Under the pieces are notes generated by a model that had not been told where the DNA came from, searched no databases, and saw only the letters and a list, made by a program, of their open reading frames with translations. A program made the translations under genes and the position numbers. This document shows, in pieces, positions 7,586-16,381 of a stretch of DNA of 21,263 nt (position 1 is its first letter; each line of letters starts with the position of its first letter). The stretch is from positions 1-21,263 of the forward strand of contig AUXH01000330.1 in the NCBI GenBank assembly GCA_000482145.1, written 5' to 3'. This stretch comes from Strigomonas culicis. Lineage: Eukaryota; Euglenozoa; Kinetoplastea; Trypanosomatida; Trypanosomatidae.

Positions 7586-8270
7586 CACGCCGCAAGAAAA
7601 AGAAGAAAAAAAAAGAAGAAACTGTAATCAGCATCATCGTAACAACAATTTGACATCACCATACAAGAACACACCCATCTATTCAAAAATGATACATATA
7701 TATATACATATAGAAGAAAAGAAAAATGTTCTTCAAATGAACATACTGCTACCACTGCCACTAAGAATGGAAAACACTACAGTGGTTTCCGGAAACGGCA
7801 TTGAGGCTTTTTTTTTCATTTTTTTTTTCATTTGACATTTGTGGTTTGCATTTTGCATCTATAGTATACTGTTTGCTCTCTTTTTTTATTATTGTTTTTT
7901 TGTTTGGAATGGCGTTATTATTGTTGTTCTTGTTCTTTTTCATCTTTATATCATGAGTGCCAAAGGAGCACTCCATAAAAAGCACTGATGCCATTGGCGT
8001 TGCTCCTTTTCATCCTCCTCCGTCTTCACTTCATTACTTTTTTTTTGGTGAAGAGTCGGGTGTGCATGCAGTTGATAGAGATTACTCGACTTCATTTTTG
8101 CTTTGTTGGTGGTGGTGGTTATTTTGCGCTCACCTCCCACCTCTGTAAAACCATTTGCATTCTGCGATTGCTGTTTTTATTATTATAATTATTATTCCAC
8201 TTGTTGGAATTATTGTTGGTTGGTTCCTCATAAATATGTGTGTCCTTCTTCATTTGAGTACATAAATGTA

Positions 8271-8295
8271 CTTCTCGCTCTCCCCGCTCCTCTAG
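8271..8295 (+). promoter_or_regulatory. Candidate spliced-leader acceptor for arrestin-like gene 2
   Basis: The C/T tract CTTCTCGCTCTCCCCGCTCC ends in TCTAG, placing the acceptor AG at 8294-8295. There is no ATG from there to 8422. A second AG at 8340-8341 after a T-rich stretch is an alternative. Confidence 0.65.
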
Positions 8296-8371
8296 TCGCG
8301 CTGTGTGTTGTTGTTGTTGTTTTTACTTTTGTTCTACCAAGACGGAGAACAGAAAGGGGAGGGAGAGAAAA

Positions 8372-8380
<9 letters not shown>

Positions 8381-8407
<27 letters not shown>
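8381..8407 (+). repeat. (GA)n purine tract just before a start codon
   Basis: About 13 GA units follow a run of 13 A, so the mRNA is almost purely purine for about 65 nt, ending 15 nt upstream of the ATG at 8422. Confidence 0.9.
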
Positions 8408-8410
<3 letters not shown>

Positions 8411-8421
8411 CGGAAGCCGTA

Positions 8422-10323
8422 ATGGATCTGGTGGATAACATCACCCGCAAGGGCATGGGGTTGATGGACCGCGCGGTGGAACGCGTAAAGGACTTGGCGA
8501 CGAGCACCCGCGATAAGGTGCAGCTCACCATCACCCTCGACCAACGGACGTACATCCCCGGCGAGACCCTCCGCGGGCAGCTGCACCTCCACGTCCAGAA
8601 CGGCGACCCCACGAAGAGGTTCAAGTTCAGCGCGGTGCGGGTTGCCATCGTGGGCCGCGAGGCGGCGCAGCTGCTGCCCCCGTCCGGGGCGGCTGCGTCG
8701 TCCTCCGCGAACGTGCCCCTCGATGTGTGGGCGCTGGAGCCGCAGGGGCAGTACGACACGACGCCGCACTACCGCAGCCCCCCCGGCGGCCGGGACAGGA
8801 AGAGGCCCTATGAGACCTTCACCCACCTCTATCACGTCATCACCGTCGCGGGGTACGCCGCCGGGAGTCAGTGCACCGCGAACGCGGTGACGCTGCAGGG
8901 CGGCAGCTACGACTACCCCTTCGAGCTGGTCCTGCCGCCGCACTGCCCGGGTGGCTGCGCGGCCAGCACGCGCACGATGGTGGCCGCGCTGGCCTACCGC
9001 GTCGAGGCCACCGTGTACGTGCAGGGGACGCCGGAGCTGCAGGCGACGCGCGGCTTCAGTGTGCTGCCCAGCGCGCCGGCAGCGAGGCTCGTGCGCGAGG
9101 CGCTCCACGCGGAGATCGCGCAGCAGCGCGCGGCGCCCGCCCCCGGCGGCGCCGCGGACGCCGGCAGCCGCACGGCCGCGGTTGACCAGCTGCTGCACGC
9201 GCTGCCCTGCGTCATCCACGGCACCGCGAACGTCTCGACCCGCGACTGGGGCCCGAAGAAGAAGAAGCGCGGCGGCTTCTTCCTGTCCTGCTTCGGCGGC
9301 GGCGGCACGACGGCGGAGCCCCCGGACGCGGCGACCCATGAGGCGGTCGAGGTGCGGCTCTTTCTCTCGACCGACACGCTCATAGTGCGCAGCGGCGAGG
9401 AGGCGTCCACGCTGCTGCGGCGGCTCCCCCCGGAGCGCGCCGAGGCGGTGCCGCCGCCGCCGAATGGCGGGAAGGAGCCCACGGACGACGGCGTGGACGC
9501 GCTGGTGCTGCGGGCGGACGTCGCCGACCCCCACCGCGGTGGGGCGACCACGACGAGGGGTCAGCGCGAAGAGGAAGAGGGGAGGGAGGAGGAGCACACG
9601 AACGGCGTCGCGTACGACCCTGTCACGAAGCCGGGCGCGCGGGGCAGCGACGCGCGGCAGCGAACCGGCGCGGCGGCGTACCCGGCGGCGCTGCCGGTGG
9701 AGGCCGCGCGCGCGGCCCCGGCGGAGGCCGCCCCCCTCGCGCCGGTGGGTGTGCAGCCGCCTGTCTTTACCTACGCGGCGGCGCACCCACTGCGCGGCTA
9801 CCTCAGCATCCGCAACTACAGTCAGACCAAGACGCTGCGGCGCGCGCGGGTGCACCTCCAACAGGTCCTCCGCATCTCCTGCCACGGCGACACGAGCACC
9901 TACGTGCTGACGCGCCTCGTGGACAAGGAGTACCCGCTGGTCAGCCCGCTCACCGCGGCGGCGCCGGCGCCGCTGCAGCGGGGGCTGGGGCCCGGCGAGG
10001 ATCTCCTGCACTTCCCCATCCTGCTGGACTTCCCCAAGCTGCTGCGGCTGTCAAGCGACCAGCGCTGCGACCTGCCCGCGCCGACCATGCAGACGCACCT
10101 GTTGGAGTCCTACGTGGAGGTGCAGGTGTCGCTGCCAGATGGGCTTCCGACCGGCGTGGTCACGTCCGCTGTGGCCGCCGCCGCCACCAACCGGTGTACG
10201 CTGCAGAGCAGCCACGGGCTGAACTTGGTGGCGTGCATTGACGGGTCCAGCAGCGTGCCGGAGATGCCCGCCCTCTATGTGCGCACGATCATTGTGCCTG
10301 AAGATAACCAGGGTATTGCCTAA
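8422..10323 (+). CDS. Arrestin-fold protein 2 with amphipathic N-terminus and long insert
   Basis: This is a 633-residue protein. Residues 1-33 (ITRKGMGLMDRAVERVKDLA region) form a probable amphipathic helix not seen in the two neighbours. The N-domain follows with KVQLTITLDQRTYIPGETLRG (32-52) and GGSYDYPFELVLPPHCPGGC (160-179), and AALAYRVEATVYVQGTP (188-204). A basic and aromatic patch with a cysteine, PKKKKRGGFFLSCFGGGG (278-295), precedes the C-domain strand EVRLFLSTDTLIVRSGE. A charged, disordered insert spans about 335-450. The C-domain resumes at RGYLSIRNYSQTKTLRRARVHLQQ and includes LPAPTMQTHLLESYVEVQVSL (551-571), matching LPMPTMSTRLMEVSLSIEI of protein 1; both proteins end in a shared MP...PED tail. 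This supports paralogy. A cytosolic adaptor role is inferred. The ATG at 8422 is the first in the mRNA; the frame is open upstream but only through UTR repeat without an ATG. Confidence 0.8.
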   Translation: MDLVDNITRKGMGLMDRAVERVKDLATSTRDKVQLTITLDQRTYIPGETLRGQLHLHVQNGDPTKRFKFSAVRVAIVGREAAQLLPPSGAAASSSANVPLDVWALEPQGQYDTTPHYRSPPGGRDRKRPYETFTHLYHVITVAGYAAGSQCTANAVTLQGGSYDYPFELVLPPHCPGGCAASTRTMVAALAYRVEATVYVQGTPELQATRGFSVLPSAPAARLVREALHAEIAQQRAAPAPGGAADAGSRTAAVDQLLHALPCVIHGTANVSTRDWGPKKKKRGGFFLSCFGGGGTTAEPPDAATHEAVEVRLFLSTDTLIVRSGEEASTLLRRLPPERAEAVPPPPNGGKEPTDDGVDALVLRADVADPHRGGATTTRGQREEEEGREEEHTNGVAYDPVTKPGARGSDARQRTGAAAYPAALPVEAARAAPAEAAPLAPVGVQPPVFTYAAAHPLRGYLSIRNYSQTKTLRRARVHLQQVLRISCHGDTSTYVLTRLVDKEYPLVSPLTAAAPAPLQRGLGPGEDLLHFPILLDFPKLLRLSSDQRCDLPAPTMQTHLLESYVEVQVSLPDGLPTGVVTSAVAAAATNRCTLQSSHGLNLVACIDGSSSVPEMPALYVRTIIVPEDNQGIA

Positions 10324-10777
10324 AGCAGCGGGTGCGAGGCGCGAGGCATAGAATTAAAACAACGAAAGAAAATGGTGTTCCTACGATGGCGTGAACGCGC
10401 TAAGAGATGGCAGTAGATGCTTTTATTATTAGGAGTATTATTTTCTCTTTTTTTTTGTATATTTTAGGTTTTTGCAGTTGTTGTTGTTGTTACTTCATTA
10501 ATTATGCCTTCGGGTAGCTGCACATCGTTTCGTTGTGATTCTGTGATTTGTTTTCGTTTTTTTTTTTTGTACATCCCACATTTTCATTCATACACATGAA
10601 GGTGCTATTGCAGCTTCTCATACCGCTTTTTTTGTTTTGGTTACAATTGTGGTTGGAATACTGACGGCAGGATTGTTTACGCATTCTTTGTCTCATTGCA
10701 TGTGGCTTTTCTTATGTGTCAGATTCTTTTTTTTTCGATAGCATGTGTTTCACTTTGCTTTTTCCTACTCTCTCTCA

Positions 10778-10803
<26 letters not shown>
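10778..10803. repeat. (CT)n microsatellite
   Basis: About 13 CT units, preceded by imperfect CT/CA units and followed by T runs. It could act as a pyrimidine tract, but it is more than 300 bases from the next start. Confidence 0.9.
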
Positions 10804-10811
<8 letters not shown>

Positions 10812-11088
10812 TTACTCACTTCTTACTAGTATCTCTCTTGCTCTTGCTTAGTCGAAGCAAGGCTTCTCTTGTTTAGGTTTTGTCCACTTTTGTGTGGGTG
10901 TGCGCGTTTGATTTTTACTCTTCAGGCTGTCCTCTATACGAGAGGCGCGGCGCAATTGACCGCACGCACTCAGAGCACTACACTCTCACACACACGCACA
11001 CAAACACAGACAACAACAACAACAATAGCAACAAAAAAGAATAGTTTATTATTATTATTATTATTATTACTCCTCTATTGCTGCATAC

Positions 11089-11121
11089 CTCCCCCTCTCC
11101 CCCCTTTTTTTTTCCCGCTAG
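11089..11121 (+). promoter_or_regulatory. Candidate spliced-leader acceptor for arrestin-like gene 3
   Basis: A long C/T tract (CCCCCTCTCCCCCCTTTTTTTTTCCCGCTAG) gives AG at 11120-11121. The 5' UTR would be only 9 nt (ACACGACGG), unusually short. Confidence 0.75.
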
Positions 11122-11130
11122 ACACGACGG

Positions 11131-12918
11131 ATGCATATTGAGTTCGCGCTCGATAAGTTTGCCTACGTGCCGGGGGATGACGTGTCGTTCCAGTGCACCA
11201 TCTGGAGTGAGCCGCCGCGCGCGTCAGCGGCCGCGTGCCCGCCCCCTCTCACGCGTGTGACGCTGCAGGTCGAGGGCGAGGAGCTGGTCGGCCCCCGGGC
11301 CGTCCTGCGCGCCCACGCGGCCTGGAGCGCGCAGCTGCTGCGGCACCACCGCCACCGCAACGCCGACGGCGGCGCGGACAAGAAGCTGCGCCACGCCCAC
11401 CACGCGCTCGAGCGGCTGCGCGCAAAGATGGACCGCCACGTGTACCTACACGAGACGCGCACACTGTGGGAGGCGCCGCGCGCCGCGGATGCGGCCGGTG
11501 GCGGCGCGGCCACGGCGCCTCTCGCCCGTCCGAGCCACACGCCCACGCGGCTGGAGACGCTGGAGGGCCGCCTCCACCTCCCCACCACCCTCCCGCCGTC
11601 CTATGACACGACCGGGGGTCGCCTCAGCGCGTGCCTGCGCTACACCGCTACCGTCGCCGTCAGCGTCGCGGGCACGCCGGAGGGGTCGGACGGGACCGCG
11701 CCAGAGGCCTACCGGGTCGTGGCACCCTTCCTTGTGTACAGTGCGGTGCCGCGGTGTGTCGCCGGCGGCCCGGCGACGGCGCCGAGCGAAACCCAAAGCG
11801 CGGGTGACACGGAGGCGCGGGAGGCGGAGGAGGACGCAGCGGCGCCGGCGGGCACGGCCACGGCGCCGCCCCCGCCGCAGCCGGTGGCCAACCAGTCGGT
11901 GCTGCCCCTGACGGTCGCGACCTTCTCCTTCTCTCACGCGCAGCGGCGCCGCATCCGGCAGCACCGCGCGCTGCTGGAGGCTGTCGCGATGCCGTCCATC
12001 GCCGCCTACCGCGCGCACGCCGGGGCGACGGACGCCGGGCTCGACGCGCTGCACCAGCGTGGTTACCTGAGCGTCGCGCTGCGGCTGACGCCCGGCACCG
12101 TGATCCTGCAGCCGGCGCCGCCCGGCGGCGCGGACGCGCCGACGCGGTCGGAGGAGGTTCACGGCGTGCTCTACGTGAAGAACGAGGGCCACCTCATCTT
12201 CCGCACGGAGGGCATCACCGTCGACGTGAGCGAGTTCGTGCAGCTGCGGGGGGCGGGGCTGCGGCTGGACACGGTGTGCCGCCCGCTCGTCTCGGTCCAC
12301 GTGCCCTTTCACACGTCACCCGCCGGCGAGGCCGGCGGCGGCGGGGACGACGGGTGGCGGCAGGAGCTGCGGCACTACCTGTACCCGGCGCAGTCGGTGG
12401 AGCTGCCGTTCCACTTCACGCTGTCGAATGCGGCCGAGCGCGCCGCGCTGCAGGACGCGAGCGGCACGGACACAGGCGGCACCGCGCCGAGGCGGGCGAA
12501 GGAGCGGACGCCACTCCCCACCTTTGCGACGGAGGCCATTGCGACGAAGATTGTGCTGCAGCTCGTGTTCGCACAGGTGCGCATCAACAACAACGTCACC
12601 AAGCGCAACGCGGGGTCCACCACGGCGCCGACCAGCAGCACCCCGGCCTCGCGGACGGAGACCGAGATGAAGCAGCTCAAAACGGAGAAGCCCATCACTG
12701 TCGCGGCGTCTTCTTCATCGACGGGCGCGTCCTCCACCTCGCAGCGCGCGGCGGCCGCGGCTGTGCTGCCGCGACGGCGAAAGGACGATCACGACGTGCA
12801 CTGGCACGTGCGTGGCAACAACAAGTTGTACTTTGGCAACGCCCTCCAGGTGGCGAGCACCGTGGACTGGGCAGAGGGAGTGCCGGTGGGGCCCTGCTCC
12901 TACACAGGCTGCGCCTGA
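11131..12918 (+). CDS. Arrestin-fold protein 3, highly diverged
   Basis: This is a 595-residue protein. The start HIEFALDKFAYVPGDDVSFQ keeps the arrestin Y-x-PG-D/E turn at residues 11-16. A His/Arg-rich helical insert (65-103, LLRHHRHRNAD to LERLRAKMDRHVYLHE) interrupts the N-domain, which resumes at LEGRLHLPTTLPPSYDTTGG (144-163), where LPPSY is the arrestin LPPSF-type turn, and RLSACLRYTATVAVSVAGTPEG. A Pro/Ala/Glu-rich linker (211-254) follows. The C-domain includes GYLSVALRLTPGTVILQP, VHGVLYVKNEGHLIF, AQSVELPFHFTLS (420-432) and TPLPTFATEAIATKIVLQLVFA (460-481), which aligns with the LPMPTM and LPAPTM strands of the two upstream proteins. A Ser/Thr-rich basic stretch (496-550) precedes the Trp/Gly-containing end. 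It is shorter on recognisable motifs than its neighbours, so the family call rests on the motif order and on the tandem position. Function is unknown beyond a likely adaptor role. Confidence 0.65.
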   Translation: MHIEFALDKFAYVPGDDVSFQCTIWSEPPRASAAACPPPLTRVTLQVEGEELVGPRAVLRAHAAWSAQLLRHHRHRNADGGADKKLRHAHHALERLRAKMDRHVYLHETRTLWEAPRAADAAGGGAATAPLARPSHTPTRLETLEGRLHLPTTLPPSYDTTGGRLSACLRYTATVAVSVAGTPEGSDGTAPEAYRVVAPFLVYSAVPRCVAGGPATAPSETQSAGDTEAREAEEDAAAPAGTATAPPPPQPVANQSVLPLTVATFSFSHAQRRRIRQHRALLEAVAMPSIAAYRAHAGATDAGLDALHQRGYLSVALRLTPGTVILQPAPPGGADAPTRSEEVHGVLYVKNEGHLIFRTEGITVDVSEFVQLRGAGLRLDTVCRPLVSVHVPFHTSPAGEAGGGGDDGWRQELRHYLYPAQSVELPFHFTLSNAAERAALQDASGTDTGGTAPRRAKERTPLPTFATEAIATKIVLQLVFAQVRINNNVTKRNAGSTTAPTSSTPASRTETEMKQLKTEKPITVAASSSSTGASSTSQRAAAAAVLPRRRKDDHDVHWHVRGNNKLYFGNALQVASTVDWAEGVPVGPCSYTGCA

Positions 12919-12973
12919 TGGGAGGAGGGGGACCATGCAGAGGGGTATTTATGAAATGTATAAAACGTAAGCA

Positions 12974-12994
12974 ATATATATATATATATATATA
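12974..12994. repeat. (AT)n microsatellite
   Basis: About 10 AT units lie 55 bases after the stop of arrestin-like gene 3. Confidence 0.9.
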
Positions 12995-13434
12995 CGAAGG
13001 TGTTTCGTTTATTATGCCCTTTCCTTTCTTTTAGTTTCGTTTCATTTGTTTGTGTGTATGTGTGATTTTTTTGATTTTCCCTGTTGCTATTTTTTTTTTG
13101 TACTCTTTTACATATATCTACATCCAAAGACCAAAGTAAATATTATTTGTTCACTTCCCAGTTGGTTTTCTAGCTTTTGTTTCAATCAAAAAGGAAAAAA
13201 TGCACATTACAGTTTGTTCATATCTTATATATGTATATTTATGAGATGCAGTATACCTTCGGGTTTCTTATCATTTTTTTTTGTTTTTCTTCACCTTTTT
13301 TTTTGTTTTTCTTTTTTCACGCTCGCTATACGTAATCTTCATGTTTGTTTATTTACTTATGCATGCGTTTGTTTATCCTTTTACTCTTCTCTTTTTTCAC
13401 ATGTTTCCTGAATAAGTGAATTGCGACTCACGAT

Positions 13435-13468
13435 CCCTTCTCTCTAACTCTCTTTCTTTTCATTCTAG
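13435..13468 (+). promoter_or_regulatory. Candidate spliced-leader acceptor for the 13511 gene
   Basis: The tract CCCTTCTCTCTAACTCTCTTTCTTTTCATTCTAG places AG at 13467-13468. There is no ATG before 13511. Confidence 0.75.
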
Positions 13469-13510
13469 TTGTGGTTCTGTTTCTTTTTTTTTCCGTTGTG
13501 CTCCTACACA

Positions 13511-14315
13511 ATGTCGCTCCTCGCAAACAACACGAGCCCAAACTCGATCAACGAGGCCGCCGCGCCGGCGCCGCCCGCGATGACGATCCACCGGCAGATC
13601 AACCTCGTGCCGGAGCTCCTCGGCGACGAGGCGCTGGAGCTGCTGCGCACGACCCATCGGACGCTGTGGCGGTACCCGCCCAAGTTCCGCCACGAGCGGT
13701 CCGCCGAGCCGGCGGCCGCGCCGGCACTCCACCAACCCCACCGCCCGAGCACCAGTGCGGCCGACGCGGCGCCGGCGCCGCGGTCGCGACACGTCGGCGA
13801 CCACGGCACCGAGCGCTCGCCGCTGCCGTCGCCGACCGCGAGTGGCTACTACCGCGGGGCCCACAGCCGCGCGCTCGAGCCGATGCGCGGCGACGACCGG
13901 CCGCGCGCGAACCCCGACGCCGCCGCCGCCAGCCTCCAGCGCGCGCCGGCGGTGGCCGCGAGCCCGCCACACCCCTCGGATGACCGCCGGCCGAGCCTGC
14001 CCGCGCTCGCCAGCGCGCCGCGCCAGAGCACCGCGGCGCCGGTGCCGACGGCGCGGCAGCGACCTGCCAGCGCGGTCGGCACCGCGCGCAGCAGCCTCAC
14101 CGGCGACGGAGTCGGTGCGCTGCCACAACCCCAGCCGCCGCCGCCGCAGCAGCAGCAGCAGCCACGCGAGCGGTCGTCCAGCGGTGAGCACTCTTACAAC
14201 AACTATGTCGCCGATGTGGCCGACGGACAAGGGAGCGAGGGAGGGGAGCTGTCGCTGGCCATCCCACTGAGCGTCACGCGCTACCCGGAGCGCGACCTCA
14301 ACAAGCCCCTCTGGA

Positions 14316-14347
<32 letters not shown>

Positions 14348-14989
14348 CGCGCGCGGTCTGGCGCGCCGCACCAGCGCTACGACTACACTCCGGCGTACCT
14401 CGCGAAGCTGCGCGCGCAGAACAGCAGCATCGGCTACACCGGCCTCCACAACACGAGCCGCCCCGGCAGCTGCCCCGGCAGCCGCAAGGGCAGCCGCGAG
14501 GCGACGCAGCGGCCGCCGCTGCACCACGGCTCAAAGCCGGCGAGCCGCTGCGGCGAGCGCGGCGGCGGCGGGTCGGCAGCGGCCGCGCCGCCGCTGCCGC
14601 TGGTGGCGGCGGCGGCCACGGACACGCCACCGCCGCAGCGGAAGGCCGCCGGGCGCGGAGCGCAGCGCCGACACCTGCTCCAGCTGAGCCAGCAGAGCCT
14701 GCTGGTGCGCCGCCATCTGCTGCGCGACCCGATGACGACGCCTCCCACCCTGACTCCGCCCGCCACGCCGCCGACGACGGATAAGCTGACGCCGACGGGT
14801 GCGAGCAGGGGTGGAATGAACAATATCTATAATAATAATACGAGGCGGCCGTTTAGTGCCGTCGCGCGCAGCCGAGAGGAGAGTGCGCACGTGGACGACG
14901 ACGACGACGCCATTGCGACGGTAAACAGGTCGCGGCCGCGGCCCCGCACCGCCTCGCGCGCGGGCTCTCCCCCCCTTCCAGGATGCTGA
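13511..14989 (+). CDS. Unrecognised low-complexity protein with short conserved N-terminal block
   Basis: This is a 492-residue protein. The start is the first ATG after the acceptor; the frame is open further upstream only through T-rich UTR. Residues 24-64 look folded and non-repetitive (MTIHRQINLVPELLGDEALE, then LLRTTHRTLWRYPPKFRHER) and are the best handle for a homology search. The rest is disordered: Ala/Pro/Arg/Ser-rich to about 205, a Pro/Gln run near 208-220, an acidic run of ten Asp at 270-279, then a more ordered patch YDYTPAYLAKLRAQNSSIGY (290-309) followed by TGLHNTSR, and a second Asp run near 462-466. Repeated RPxSA-type pieces (RPASAVGTARSS, RPFSAVARS) resemble phosphorylatable basic motifs seen in many cytoskeletal proteins; that is only suggestive. 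No membrane segment or catalytic motif is visible. Confidence 0.75.
14318..14347 (+). repeat. (GAC)10 tract encoding ten Asp
   Basis: Ten consecutive GAC codons within the 13511 gene. The all-identical codons point to recent repeat expansion rather than selection on each codon. Confidence 0.95.
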
Positions 14990-15620
14990 CGCATCTTTCG
15001 CGGATTATCATTACTATTATTATTATACATTATGCAGTTTAGATATAATTTGCTTTTTTTATTTTTGTTTTCTTTGTCTTGCTTTTACCTGTGCTCTGAC
15101 GGTTATTTTTTTTTGTTGTTGTTTTTATCTTGATCCTATGCTGTCTTGGAAATTCAATATGAGTGTTATTGGCTTACATCTTGTGCTTTTCCATTCCGTG
15201 CGATTCGGTGTATGTGAGAGTCCATCCACCTGTAACAACGCTTCCCTTATATATGTGTGTGTGTAAATTATTTTTGAAACATTTTTCAAGCGGCCTCCTG
15301 ACTCCAAGACACAAACAGGAGAAAAACAACACGAAGAAGAAGAGAAATTTGGATGACCACACTTGTGCGTGTAGCAACCATACACGAAGTCGAATAAACC
15401 TCTGATAGCCTCCTCTCCGCTCTCCGTAGATGCATCTCACATTCCTATTACCTCCCCCCCCCCTCTCCTTCTCCTTTACCATCATTAACTTTGTCCCACA
15501 CACAAAAAAAAGAGTATTTTCTCTTGCTACTACTTGCTATCTCTCACTCCGTAACAAACTCCTTGTTCTTCGTCGCATTTTTTGTCCTTTTCTTTTTATC
15601 TTACAAAGAAACAAAAAAAA
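14990..15620. other. Intergenic region at the left edge of the amastin array, 631 bases
   Basis: AT-rich spacer, with ATT repeats after the stop and T runs. It does not resemble the sequence preceding amastin genes 2 and 3, so it probably marks the boundary of the repeat array. No credible gene is present; an open frame from 15430 is discussed under rejected items. Confidence 0.65.
15449..15512 (+). promoter_or_regulatory. Candidate spliced-leader acceptor for amastin gene 1
   Basis: A C/T tract (about 15449-15480) is followed by the first AG at 15511-15512. A second T/C-rich stretch (15520-15600) with AG at 15607-15608 is also possible and would leave a 12-nt 5' UTR. Neither choice introduces an ATG before 15621. 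Confidence 0.5.
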
Positions 15621-16232
15621 ATGGCCTGTAGCGGCACCCGTATCAGCCCTATCGTTTATGTTGTACTGGAGAGTATTGTTTTGCTTCTCATCATCTTCGG
15701 CACCGCCTTCGACCAGTACCGCCTCAAGAGTGGGTACTACGATAACGACATATCTGACCAGTTTGAAAGCACGTTCAACAATGGCAAATGCGTCACGCTG
15801 TGGGGCGCCAAGCAGCAGTGCTACTCCGGCGGCTACTCCCTCGACGGCACTAAGGAGTTCTGGGAGAACTGCCCCGCGCGCGAGCGACATTTTCGTGCTG
15901 TGGAGGTGCTTTCCATTGTGAGTGTTGGGCTCGTCGCGCTCTGTGTCGTGATGGGCTTTCTGTTCCTCTGCTGCTGCACATGTGTGCGCTACTTCCTCTT
16001 CGTGATGGGCCTCATCAGCCTAGGCACACTGTGCGTGACGTGGGTCATCGTGGCCAACTGCTACAGCAGTGCGCAGGACACTGAGGCGGTGGTGGCCGCC
16101 TCGGCGGATGACACGCTGACGTGCGACTCCATGAAGAGCCAAGACTACCGCTACGGCGCCGGTTTCGGACTCCTCGTCGCGGGCTGCGGTCTTCAGTTCT
16201 TCAACTGCATCATCATCCTCCTCCCGTGCTAG
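15621..16232 (+). CDS. Amastin-like surface protein 1
   Basis: This 203-residue protein has four membrane segments: about 9-30 (PIVYVVLESIVLLLIIFG), 94-118 (VEVLSIVSVGLVALCVVMGF), 124-147 (YFLFVMGLISLGTLCVTWVI) and 178-202. The first extracellular loop carries the amastin signature C-[VI]-[TS]-L-W-G-x-[KRQ]-x-x-C as CVTLWGAKQQC (57-67), plus an FWENCP Cys at 84 likely to pair in the loop. Amastins are trypanosomatid surface or endomembrane glycoproteins, distantly claudin-like, often stage-regulated through their 3' UTRs; their biochemical role is unresolved. Length and topology are typical. An N-terminal Cys at 3 and the Cys cluster LCCCTC (116-121) at the end of segment 2 are possible acylation sites (inference). 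The start is the ATG after the A-run; an in-frame extension upstream lacks an ATG. Third positions are visibly less GC-rich than in the genes upstream. Confidence 0.95.
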   Translation: MACSGTRISPIVYVVLESIVLLLIIFGTAFDQYRLKSGYYDNDISDQFESTFNNGKCVTLWGAKQQCYSGGYSLDGTKEFWENCPARERHFRAVEVLSIVSVGLVALCVVMGFLFLCCCTCVRYFLFVMGLISLGTLCVTWVIVANCYSSAQDTEAVVAASADDTLTCDSMKSQDYRYGAGFGLLVAGCGLQFFNCIIILLPC

Positions 16233-16381
16233 AGAGAAAATAAAACAAAAAAAAGGAATACTGACCTCTAGCATCTCCATGCATGTATACACATGTTTTT
16301 TTTTATTATTTAGTTCGTTGCTTTCTGTCCCCATTGTTTTTTTTTTTTTGCGCTTCTCCCTTGTCCTTTTTTTATGTTTAT

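Larger units (their letters stand above)
7586..8421. other. Intergenic region, 836 bases
   Basis: AT-rich spacer with long T runs (7807-7830, 8039-8047) and ATT/TTA repeats (about 8176-8195), ending in a pyrimidine tract and a purine-only 5' UTR. Open frames here have no coding composition. I see no RNA gene. Confidence 0.65.
10324..11130. other. Intergenic region, 807 bases
   Basis: AT-rich and T-rich spacer with a CT microsatellite (about 10765-10803), CA- and CAA-type repeats (10983-11028) and a TTA repeat (11045-11070), then the splice tract of the next gene. I find no credible gene. Confidence 0.65.
12919..13510. other. Intergenic region, 592 bases
   Basis: T-rich spacer with an AT run (12974-12994) and several T8-T9 runs. 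The open frame 13046-13411 reads Phe/Cys/Leu from T-rich sequence and is not credible coding. Confidence 0.65.

Noticed and set aside
7957..8148. Short frames in the spacer between arrestin-like genes 1 and 2
   Set aside because: They are built from T runs and GGT repeats, lack a coding pattern, and differ from the strong GC3 of the real genes.
8305..8421. N-terminal hydrophobic extension of arrestin-like protein 2 (a Leu/Phe run then a Glu-Lys/Arg-Glu repeat)
   Set aside because: There is no ATG in this stretch. It is a translated TTG/GTT and GA repeat in the 5' UTR; the first ATG is at 8422.
8323..10011. A 562-residue minus-strand frame opposite arrestin-like gene 2, and similar ones opposite Prp18, arrestin-like 1 and the 13511 gene
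   Set aside because: Same shadow effect; Arg/His-rich translation, no acceptor signal on that strand, and overlap with recognisable plus-strand proteins.
13046..13411. A 121-residue plus-strand frame in the spacer before the 13511 gene
   Set aside because: It is Phe/Cys/Leu-rich because the DNA is T-rich. It has no coding composition and no likely acceptor of its own.
15430..15921. An open frame starting with ATG directly after a TAG at 15427-15429 and overlapping amastin 1
   Set aside because: It is out of frame with amastin, its first part is a C/T tract read as Pro/Leu/Phe, and the more likely acceptor lies downstream, leaving its ATG out of the mRNA.
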